Positions 46,975 to 55,349 of a stretch of DNA of 64,000 bases are shown in pieces. Position 1 is the first letter of the stretch. Every line of letters begins with the position of its first letter. Source of the DNA: Acanthococcus lagerstroemiae (lineage: Eukaryota; Arthropoda; Insecta; Hemiptera; Eriococcidae); NCBI GenBank assembly GCA_031841125.1, contig CM063110.1, positions 51,807,946 through 51,871,945 of the forward strand, in the 5' to 3' direction. The notes under the pieces are model-generated. The model did not search any database and was not told where the DNA came from. It worked only from the letters and a program-made list of their open reading frames with translations. A program made the translations under genes and the position numbers.

Positions 46975-47101
46975 GGTTTAGGAAGGGAAGTAGAAAAGCT
47001 ACAAGCCCAATCTGGTGGCAGAAACTGCAAATAGAGAGTTGTACATGGCATGAGAGTTCGTTATCAAATCTCTTCAGCGTCTTCACTTCCCTTCCTAAAC
47101 T
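46975..47101. mobile_element. Short MITE with TTAA target site
   Basis: The ends are GGTTTAGGAAGGGAAGT and the inverse ACTTCCCTTCCTAAACT, 17 bp. TTAA flanks both sides (46,971-46,974 and 47,102-47,105). TTAA duplication is the mark of piggyBac-type transposition, although piggyBac ends usually begin with C runs, so the superfamily is tentative. The 127-bp interior has no coding capacity. Confidence 0.75.
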
Positions 47102-47109
47102 TTAATTTT

Positions 47110-48885
47110 GGCATTCCTTAAACACATCTGTTGTGGACATACTAGGTTTTCGCCGAGTAGTAGCGCAATAGACACATCTACGTCAAAAAATGCAGATAAA
47201 GTGTTTTACTATTGTGTTATTCTTAAAACTGTTACTTATAACTCAGCTTCTTCTGACTCGGGATGGTTAGAATGTGATCATAATTTCTCACTCATCCTGT
47301 TTGCTGTATACGTTGTATCTGTTCAATGGAATTGGTGTTTTCCTTCTTTTCCACGACAACCAGAAAATCTTATTCAGAACTAGTCAGTGACCTCTAAATG
47401 CTGAAATATGTTATCGAATGTTTCCACTCATCATCTTCTGTTCTTGGTATCGATTCGCGCGCAATTAGTTGTCATTATTTTCATGAAAATGTTTGTAGGA
47501 TAACCTTGCGCGTAAGAATGCGAAGCCCAGGGCGATGGAAATCTTTTCTAAATTTTTACATACATCATCGAAATATATAGTAATTTTGAGAATGAGCTCG
47601 GTGTTGGTTGTCTTTTCTATTGCAAGCTGCGTTGGACTCGGTTATCGAGGCTTCGTCGTATTTTGTTAGCGAGTAATGTACCTGGGATTCAAAAACGAAT
47701 GCTCTGTTTCCACCCGATGTGATGTTGTGAAGCTAACTAAGACTCTCGGTTGCACAGAAGTACATTTCGTTCGCAAATCCTGCAAAAGTATAGCTCCCGG
47801 GATGGCGTAAATTCTCCTGCATACGTCACTTTTATGACTCTGGTCTGATCTTGCCAAAATACATTCGGTAACGTATGCGCGCTGTAAATCGCAGAGATTT
47901 TCAAAATTGTCGCCATTCTAAGAAGCGTATTATTACTATGTACAATTTCGAAGAATGAAACGAGTTAAACGTATAGTATAGCTCTATACACACGAACTAG
48001 TTTATTATTTCGGTTTTTTTACATTTCAGGTTTTGAAATGACGTACAGGTAAAGGACCGTACATACGAACAGTAAAATGTTTTTGACCCCGTCTATTTTA
48101 CAAATTGTTCTTAATTGATTAATGGCATTGACCGAGCTGAAACGGTGCTGCGACGATATTATTACTCGAAAATCCGGCGTCAGATTAACTCACCACTCTT
48201 GGCTCACCTATTATTAAATTGTTTGTAAGAACGCTCGTTTCTAAACTCTCCCTCTCGGTTCCATTATTTCGGTATTCGCCGGGGAAAATGTCGTAGATAT
48301 ATTCGGGTAATAGCGCAGGGTTTAAGAATTTTCTCGGTAGGGAGATTAAAGAAAACAAACTCGATCCCCTTTCATCCAGTTCGTCGGTTCGAGTATGACA
48401 GCTTTTCTTCCACAAACGTAAATAAGGCTTTTGTTGCTTTCCGGTTTTCGAAGAGCGTAGTTCTCTTTCCCGTTGTACACCCGAGCTGTACCCAGAGTTT
48501 GGTAGATGCGTTCTTTGATCCGAATATTTTCTTTCTGACACTGTGTGCTGTATCTCTGCAGTTGTTCTCAGTCGCGATCTAGACTCGAAAAGCTGTTCCT
48601 ACATGTTTCAGGTGACGTTTTGCGGGCTGTGTACGAATTTCCTATCAGAAAAGTTGCAGGAGCAGTCGAAGTCGAGTTCGAGAAACAGTGTCAGCCTGGC
48701 CACGTCAGTCTAATGAGCCATTAAAGGGTACCCAGTGATCTCAAGATGCATGCGTTTGCTGAAAGAAAATTATGAGTGGCATGTGATTTGATGGCTCCGT
48801 AGCTCCGGACCCAAAGTTTGACTTGACCAACGCTGTCGAGAAACTGTTTCTACCAAATGTTGGCCAGTCTAGAAACTGATAAATA
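47110..48885. other. No gene or transposon recognised
   Basis: Unique DNA. The longest frame is 118 codons on the minus strand (48,541 to 48,185) without a known domain. Polypyrimidine-AG followed by purine occurs near 48,010-48,030, but no adjoining open exon can be recognised. Confidence 0.35.
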
Positions 48886-49020
48886 TAGGGTGTGCTAAAA
48901 GAGTTGACCGATTTTCAAACACCTGTTGCGGTGGTAACACTGTATTTTTGAGCAATATGTTCGACTAGCATCCTCATTCAGTAATAGTGTCTCTGTGGTC
49001 GGGCGATCAACGCGGTTTCT

Positions 49021-49270
49021 GTGTGGAAATGTTTATTTGAAATGAGTGTGTTATTGCAACTCAGTGTGCTTTTTGTAAACAGTTTAAATAGAAACGTAGC
49101 GATTCGGTTCCTTGTCCGAAAACAATTAAACGTTGTCCGCATTGCATTGATTGTGAGCCCAGCTCATTCGGGTTGTACATCATGGCGGTGCATTGTGAAA
49201 GTGGATTTCAGCGTGCATCCTTATAAAATTCAAACTACACAACATCTGAAAGATGAAGATTCTGACCCCT
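49021..49270 (+). pseudogene. DUF4817-type transposase fragment, left arm
   Basis: The plus-strand frame contains IRFLVRKQLN, equivalent to the family's DPVPC-x-x-TIKRW start, then RIALIVSP, and CIVKVDFSVHPYKIQTTQHL, matching the conserved H(R)ILH-x-DL-x-FHPYKIQ-x-x-QHL that precedes the catalytic domain. Part of the middle is missing compared with the right arm, so an internal deletion is present. There is no DDE core. Confidence 0.6.
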
Positions 49271-49294
49271 GCGAGCTGGGCTCATAACCAATGC

Positions 49295-49520
49295 ACTGCG
49301 CGCGCGTTCCACGTTTCCTTCCCTACCTACTGACCTTGGACGACTAGGTTTATGTCGTCCTCGTTCACCGTCCATGGCGATACCCTTCAACTGAACGCTT
49401 TCTCGCCAACGTTTAATTGTTTTTGGACAAGGAACTGGATCGTTACGTTTCAATGTGAAATGATAATAAAAAACACGTTGAGTTGCAATAACACTCTCAT
49501 TTCAAATAAACATTTGTACA
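49295..49520 (-). pseudogene. DUF4817-type transposase fragment, right arm
   Basis: On the minus strand the frame reads KRNDPVPCPKTIKRWRESVQ, then RPRSVGREGNVERARSALVM and SPARR. This is the helix-turn-helix and linker of DUF4817-type transposases (family pattern DPVPC-x-x-TIKRW, GRPR-x-V-x-x-x-EN-x-ERVR, SP-x-RS). It runs out at the palindrome centre, where antisense left-arm sequence begins. The start of the original protein, near 49,520, is degraded. Confidence 0.7.
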
Positions 49521-49669
49521 CAGAAACTGCGTTGATCACTCGACCACAGAGACATGATTAATAAATAGGGATGCAGTGGAACATTTTCGGCTAAAAAATA
49601 TCTTCATAGCCGTCAGTGTTACCACCATAACCGTCTGAAAACAGGTCAACACTTTCGGCATATTCTGTA

Positions 49670-50925
49670 ACTTGCTCAAGCTGTACTCGTAGCTGCCCTC
49701 GAGAGCTATGTCAGCATGGACTCGGAGCAAGTCTGTCAACTTATTATCAGGAAATGGATATGTGCAATGGTAGGTCAAGTGTAGCTTTGTGACTCAACTG
49801 CCGTATGGTCGCTGGCATAGGAATGTCTCAGTCTTGGGTGGGGGTTGTGGATTGACGTCGGAGTTAGTAATATTCTGAAATACTCTTTTTGACGGCGTTG
49901 AAGGGAGTTCTAACTTGCCCGGTCGAACTCAGAGACAGCGGAACTGTATTATGTTGTGCAAAGCTTCCCGGGTTCTAGCCAGCAGATGTCAGTTTGATGA
50001 ATGATAATGGGATACGTCAGAGCCACTGCTTCATATATATCTGTACAACGGTACTTATCATTGTGGTGGCCGTCGGGTGATAACGGATTATCCGGGGCGA
50101 ACGGAACGGAACAGTGGTTCTCTCTCACTCGGGTCATTTGAAACGTCTGCATCTGCGACTGCGAGCCCCGGAACTGTGTACAGCCACTGGCTGATCTCCC
50201 TTCGTGGGGAGTATCGCGGAAAAGGACATAAAACTATGTGTATTATGGTAAGACTCTGTGTGCGAACTCGACGAATTCTGGCTGCGAATGGTCGGTGATA
50301 TTGGCCTCGATTACGACGACGTACTCACCTTTATCTTATTTTTACGGCCCTGTCGGTAAATAGAACACGAGTGTGTACTTCCGGTGCTGAATTTATCGAA
50401 ACGACTTGAACTTCGATTGTACAAAGTATAAATTGTCAATCCGGTGTGATGATTTTAAATGTGTAGTACACGTCGACAAGGAACGAATGTTTACGATTTA
50501 TTGAAAAAAACAGAGTGAGAGAAAAGGGCTGTCGATGTCGTGTCATGTTTGTCGCCGCGTAAACATTATAGTCATGCACTCGTGCTAGACCCGGTGAAGC
50601 CGGAAAGCAGACGTGCTCGTCAGACGAGCCGTATCGGCGTGGTTGTCAGATCCGTGTAGATCGAAAAGAGCAATCATAGGGTGAAGGCAGAACCGATATA
50701 AAGTTAGGTGTAACTTGTTCGGTGAGTTGGCCCCTGCACGTGTAAGCGATGCCCCAGCTGCTTATCTCAGACCGGAGATAACTGTTGGGTAGGTCTGGTC
50801 TAACGAGATAGCGTTTTATATTCAGGGTCAGAAAGTACGTATACAGCTTTCAATATAACATTCTTACATACATCCCCTCATGACTCCGCAAGCTGTGTTG
50901 AAACGCTTGGCATCGCATTTCAGTC
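49670..50925. other. No gene or transposon recognised
   Basis: Unique DNA; 50,070-50,760 is somewhat CpG-rich. Open frames are 80 codons or shorter, with no known domain. Confidence 0.4.
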
Positions 50926-50931
50926 GCTCAC

Positions 50932-51374
50932 TGAAAACCACTGTGCTATTAATCCTGATGTTGTAGCAGTGGCAAATCCAGGGAGACTCAAGGACCTGTA
51001 GCACTACTTAGAGCCATCAGTCTCATTTAGCGCCCCTCTTCGCTATCTTCAGAACAAGATTTTCAATTTACTATTGTCAGACTGTCAGCTAGTATAATCA
51101 AGCCTTAACGAGTCTCAGTACACTTAACAACATTCATCGCCCTTTTTAGACCATTTATCTATCTCTATTCCCTGAAAACCATTGTGATGTTCGTCTTGAT
51201 GTTTTAGTAGTAGCGGAGCCAAGGAGACTTGAGGAGTATCACTAAGCTTTCTTTCTCGCTCCCCTCAGTACAAGATTTTCAATTCACTGCTGTAAACTAG
51301 CGCAAGCCTTAGCGAGTCTCAGTATTCTTAACATTCATCGCCCTCTTTAGATCATTTATCTGTCTGCGTGTCCT
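50932..51374 (+). repeat. Direct duplication, about 240-bp unit, two copies
   Basis: CTGAAAACCA starts at 50,932 and 51,172. AGACTCAAGGA / AGACTTGAGGA, ACAAGATTTTCAATTTACT / ACAAGATTTTCAATTCACT, CGAGTCTCAGTA and CATTCATCGCCCT follow in the same order in both copies. The second copy is shorter, by deletion around the middle. It is non-coding. Confidence 0.85.
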
Positions 51375-51379
51375 CTTTT

Positions 51380-52270
51380 GAAGTCGTTAAGAGAGGAATT
51401 ACTAGTAAGAAAAGCGAGAACAAAAAAATGTTGCCAAGGACAGCATTGCTCTGTAATTTAAAATGCAGCTGTAGGTGGACCAAAATCAATTTTCGATGCT
51501 TATAAAAAGTTCAGATCGCAACCATCCGGATATTGTTTTGCACACCTCAGAACATGGAAAATCACGGCTGCAGAGTCGATTGGACACGCTCATCTAATTT
51601 GGTAGCGTTGTAAACATGTTGTTCATCGAGTTGTCGTTGGCTTGTTTCATTTGTTGGTCTCTTGTACATGTTTCAAGTTCAAGATGCAATTTCTCAAGTG
51701 TGGTCAAATATCAACGAGCGTTGAAGTGCTATTGAAAGTCGAAAATCTGCGTTTATCCGTACCCGAGTGCAACTTTATATAAGTTCATTTTTATCGCTTG
51801 TGAGAATGAATGGTACCTATATCGTCGGATAGAGGACGTCGAGGTCTTCAATTATGGCATTTCAATTATTATTGTAATGAAGATTTTTCTGTAATAATAT
51901 GCGAAAAAGAAAGAGTGGTATTATATGACGCTCAGTATACTTCGGATTAATCTTTGTGAAAGTCACATCTATTATGCAGAACGTTTTAATTCAGAGCTTT
52001 ACGATGAATAATCACTTAATTTGCAATCTTTGATGTTGATTCGGTAGCCTTATCGCGATCAATATTAAAGTACGTCCAATGCAAATGTTGTATATCCATT
52101 TTACATTGAATAAACCACTTCTAGTTCTCCCTTCAGTAATAGTGGTGTCCTTAAATTTTTTATTTTTCCATTGACAGCCTTTATTCGAACATACATTCGA
52201 CTATGATTTGGGGGGGGGGGGAGCTGTCGTGCCGTCGAATGCCCCGAGTTTCAGGTATTGGCGTCCATCG
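51380..52270. other. No gene or transposon recognised
   Basis: AT-rich unique DNA with no open frame of note. A G-run lies at 52,210-52,220, just before the LINE-B and hAT region. Confidence 0.4.
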
Positions 52271-52279
52271 TCCTCTTTC

Positions 52280-52801
52280 CAGGGTAGCCACTTTCTAATT
52301 TATTTATTTATTTTTTATGTACAACCGTGGGTAGCCCACTTACGGGCATAGGCCTCTGTCAGCGTTCTGCATTTGTCGCGGTCTCTTGCTAATTTCGTCC
52401 AATTTCCCTTCCATTGTCTGAATTCGTCTCTCCAGCGTAGTGCTGGTCAGCCCCTCTTGCGTTTGTGATCGTACGGCACCCAAATTACGCCATTTTCACG
52501 TCGGTTCAAGCCACTTTCTAAAAAGCAGGAAAAGTCAGGGGATTTTGTCAGCCTGGAACAGTGAGGGAAACGTCAGGTCAGGGAATTGTTGTATTTTGAT
52601 CAAAATCGGGGAACTTTCCGAGAATAATGCGAACTAAAGAATACACAGTTTTCATAATAGTCAATGAATATCAAATTTCATCTCAAATAGTAAGTATTAT
52701 CAAAGCTGTGTACAATATTAACTGAAAACATGCCAGGGAAAATTGGTTTGGAAACAGAGAGAAGTCAGGAAGAATCATTCTGTAAAAAAGTGGCTGCCCT
52801 G
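52280..52801. mobile_element. hAT-like element at the 3' side of LINE-B, 522 bp with insert
   Basis: The ends are CAGGGTAGCCACTTTCTAA and, inverted, CAGGGCAGCCACTTTTTTAC. A 6-bp direct repeat TCTTTC lies immediately outside both ends (52,274-52,279 and 52,802-52,807), shorter than the 8 bp expected of hAT. The interior is rich in AGTCAGGGGA- and GTCAGGGAA-type words. It contains a LINE-C fragment (52,299-52,508), without which it would be about 300 bp. No transposase is present. Confidence 0.8.
52299..52508 (-). mobile_element. LINE-C: 5'-truncated 3' end of a non-LTR retrotransposon
   Basis: On the minus strand it encodes RKRG-x-PALRWRDEFRQW, then LARDRDKCRTLTEAYARKWA and a stop, the conserved C-terminus found in many LINE pol proteins (RGRP-x-x-RW-x-DE, A-x-DRD-x-W, A-x-x-WA). 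One in-frame stop replaces the Arg of RGRP. A 3' tail of AAT/AAAT repeats follows (plus-strand 52,299-52,315). A perfect 13-bp duplication AGCCACTTTCTAA flanks it (52,286-52,298 and 52,509-52,521), proof of target-primed insertion into the hAT-like element. Confidence 0.88.
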
Positions 52802-53362
52802 TCTTTCACCATCCCTATCCCTTCCACCCTACTTTACAATATCTCAGATTCTCTTGCCAACTGATTCCTCCACCTTGTCGGTGGTCCACCTATTTTCCTT
52901 TTTCACATTTGGCGACCATTCTTTGACTGCCCCATGTTCGTAGGTGAGGGTGGGTATCACCTACTGATCTAAAAGTTGTATTTTTACCCTCATCGGTAGA
53001 ATGCCTTTCAATACCTCCCTATGTGTCCAGAAGTTTTTCCAAGCTGTCGTTATTATCGCCCTCAATTCCAGTTTTCTCCTCCCCTTCAATGCGACCATCA
53101 AAGTAATTAGATTCTTTCCCAATTTTAATCCCCCCCCCCCCCGAAAATCTTCCTGCTCGAATGTTTGTCTTTACCGTAGCCTTTGACGTATTCATTGGCT
53201 ATCCGATCTCCATCTTGGGCCATAGCTTGCAACTCTTTCAGGTCATTGCTCAGTAATGCTGTGTCATCATCAAACCTTAAGGTATTCAACCATTGACCAA
53301 TGAGATCCCCTTTCCCTTCCAGTTTAGATTTCTAAAATTTCTTCAAAGCTCGTTTTTCCCCC

Positions 53363-53484
53363 GCTAATGGCCATATTATGTTGAGTGCACCGGTTCTCAT
53401 CTGACCACTGAAGCTAAGTAGCATCAAATCTGGTTAGTACTTGGACGGGTGATCGCCTGGGAAAGCCAGATGCTGCTGACGTTG
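53363..53484 (+). pseudogene. 5S rRNA-derived sequence (head of a SINE)
   Basis: About 120 bases follow metazoan 5S rRNA from end to end: GGCCATATTATG near the start, then CCGGTTCTCATCTGACCACT, AAGCTAAGTAGC (box A of the internal promoter, near 53,411-53,422), TGGTTAGTACTTGGACGGGT with GATCGCCTGGGA (box C region), and GATGCTGCTGACGTTGG at the end. Several positions differ from functional 5S sequences and it is followed directly by SINE body rather than a T-run terminator. It lies inside a LINE, so it is not a functional 5S gene. Confidence 0.88.
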
Positions 53485-53675
53485 GAGGCCCAGACCAGTC
53501 TCAATACGTCCCTCTGCTCACCGATGCGATACTCAAGAGGGTAGTTTCCAGAGCCAAGGGTGCGGTGTCTGGGGAGACACTTTGGCATGCGTGCATCGCC
53601 AGACGTTCCACACACATTGAGCCCGCGTTGAACCGGTTCCAGGAAAGTGATCCCGCAATTTTATCCTTTTTTGTA
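53363..53675 (+). mobile_element. 5S rRNA-headed SINE (SINE3-like)
   Basis: Downstream of the 5S head come about 190 bases including GCGATACTCAAGAGGGTAGT, then TTCCAGAGCC, resembling AATGCTCAAAAGGGCGGTTCCAGGGC in the tRNA-headed SINEs of this window. It then continues past CACACACATTGAGCCCGCG. The 3' boundary is approximate, and no target duplication is visible because LINE-B is deleted around the insertion. SINEs with 5S heads are known (SINE3); the family here is unnamed by me. Confidence 0.75.
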
Positions 53676-53848
53676 TTCCGAGGAGTACTTCCACAATGTG
53701 TCTACTTACCCCCCTGTTTCCTTAATGCTTTCCAAACTACCACGTTTTGATTGAGTCAGATGCTCTATTGAAGTAAACATGAGACCCAGTTGCATACTGT
53801 TCTCTCGTATTTTTTCCAAAATTTGGCTCAATAAAATATGGTCAGTGG

Positions 53849-54171
53849 CAGCGTTGAGCCGCAGAAAACATGGCGTGAAATACATCAGCATTCTACGTGT
53901 AAAATTAATGGTGTAGAATAGCTTGAAATTCGTGTAGAATGTGTAGAATGTTTAAAATGTGTAGAATAGGCGTAAAATGAGTAAAATGCTATGTAACTCA
54001 AACCAAAAAGCCACAAAAATTCAACTTTCAAAAAAATTGATTTTTTTGGCTTTTGGTTTGGGTTGTACAGCATTTTACTCATTTTCCGCCTATTCTACGC
54101 ATTTTGCACATTCTACACATTTCACGTGGAAAACATAGAATAGACATTTTACACGTAAAATCCCATCGCTG
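53849..54171. mobile_element. hAT-like element nested in LINE-B, 323 bp, perfect 8-bp target duplication
   Basis: The ends are CAGCGTTGAG and, inverted, CAGCGATGGG. Perfect direct repeats GTCAGTGG flank it (53,841-53,848 and 54,172-54,179). The interior is a foldback: TACGTGTAAAAT with GTGTAGAATAGG and GTAAAATGAGTAAAATGC on the left, inverted on the right, around CAAACCAAAAAGCC facing GGCTTTTGGTTTG. Ignoring it and one repeat copy, LINE-B reads GFRRGYSTTDHILLSQ without a break. Confidence 0.92.
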
Positions 54172-55349
54172 GTCAGTGGTTGAATAGCCCCTCCTAAACC
54201 CCGCCTACTCTCTTGCTTAATTTCTGTCTAAAACCCCCTGAATTCTGCTTTTCAATCTTTTTCCGAATGTCTGGATTATATTTGATGAGAGGCTGATGGG
54301 CCTGTAATTGAATTGATGAGAACCAAGAGGGATTGTCCATTTTTCGCACTTTTCAGGAGAATCAAAAAACTGATTTATATAAAACAAAAATTGGTCTGAA
54401 ACATGGTTTAGGGCAGTGAAAGGAGTCCACGAAAGACGATTCTTAAGGGTATTGCAAAAAAATGTCAAGAATACCACAGATGCAGTCGCTCAAAGTTTTT
54501 AGACTTAGCCCTTTTTGGTTCTCAGTGGTGACCAAAAGTGAATATTACGGCTGGAAATTGCATAGGACTTCCTCCCACACTATCAGATCATTTTAAACTT
54601 AGTCCCATTTCAATTTAATAAATTCCGTGGGGGTGGTGGTAAGGGGGGGGGGGGTTTCGTCGAAAAAATTATGGTTTTTTTTTTGGAAATCGCCAATTTT
54701 TGAGTCAAAAATAATAAGTTACACAGCTGAAAAATGGAACTTTCGAACTTTTTCTTCATTTTTGATGCAAAAACATGAAATTTTCAGATGCGACGTGGCC
54801 AGGAACTATGTTCCCGACGCGTGAGCGAAATCTCAATTACACCAGTCGACCTGCCATGTCTTAATGCCTCAGTTTTCGTAGCTAACTCAAAACTGCCAAT
54901 TTTGGACTTGACCATCTTTTGGTTCTCACTGATTCAGTTATTCAAATCACGCCTATCCCCTTTTTGTATAAGAAAATTATTTCTGTTTCATGCCATTATT
55001 GTGGCTGAAGCTCCATTGAACGAACATGCTGAACAAGTTTACCATAAAGGGTGCAAGCGCGTTCACCATGAGCCTCAATACCTCATTCTCCATGCCATCC
55101 ATTATTTTTCCAAATCTTTTTGAACTTCCTCATTTGTGACTAAGGGCATGTCTTGTTCCTCCTTTTCTTCCCTTCCTATACTTTCTCCTACCGAGAATCC
55201 TTTTTCTTCCGTCTTTCCTTTGTTTGAAGTTTCCTCCTCATTCCTTTTACTGTCGGTGTATAATTCTGTTGCTTCCCTAATTATTAGCTCTTTGCTGAAG
55301 AGCTTGTTCTTGGAATTCTATGAGACCCCGATGAGTAAACTGTAACATT

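Larger units (their letters stand above)
48892..49665. mobile_element. Tail-to-tail palindrome of a DUF4817 (Tc1/IS630-type) transposon
   Basis: Two diverged copies of the same element face each other. The outer ends are TGCTAAAAGAGTTGACC (left) and, inverted from the right, CGAAAGTGTTGACC. Both arms then share GGTGGTAACACTG, GTCTCTGTGGTCG, GTGATCAACGC or its variant, and GAAATGAGAGTGTTATTGCA-type sequence. Each arm encodes a piece of a helix-turn-helix DUF4817 transposase N-terminus, with 5' ends outward and 3' ends meeting near 49,285. Together they can fold into a hairpin of roughly 770 bases. Confidence 0.8.
52820..55230 (-). pseudogene. LINE-B reverse transcriptase relic
   Basis: On the minus strand the motifs in order are: QDMPLVTNEEVQKDLEK (near 55,160-55,110), the region before RT motif 1; HQFNYRPISLSSNIIQTFGK (near 54,330-54,270), RT motif 2; GFRRGYSTTD (near 54,200-54,172), interrupted by a hAT-like element and resuming HILLSQILEK (near 53,840-53,810); then, after the 5S SINE, KLEGKGDLIG and LNTLRFDDDTALLSND (near 53,300-53,240), the catalytic box, in which the usual FADD reads FDDD; then LKELQAMAQD. 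A PPTRW segment near 52,890 belongs to the C-terminus. The block between HILLSQ and KLEGKG lacks the usual RQG-x-PLSP motif, so sequence was deleted around the SINE. Confidence 0.82.
52802..55345 (-). mobile_element. LINE-B: decayed non-LTR retrotransposon
   Basis: On the minus strand this is the reverse transcriptase and C-terminal part of a second LINE, distinct from LINE-A; the endonuclease region is not recognisable, so it is probably 5'-truncated. Frameshifts, stops and three insertions break it: a hAT-like element at its 3' side, a 5S-headed SINE at 53,363 and a hAT-like element at 53,849. A C-run at 53,131-53,143 and a G-run at 54,642-54,652 are probable slippage sites. Upstream of 55,345 I find no further homology. 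Confidence 0.85.

Noticed and set aside
53363..53484. Functional 5S rRNA gene
   Set aside because: Sequence changes, lack of a terminator T-run directly after it, and its position inside a dead LINE argue for a SINE head or pseudogene.
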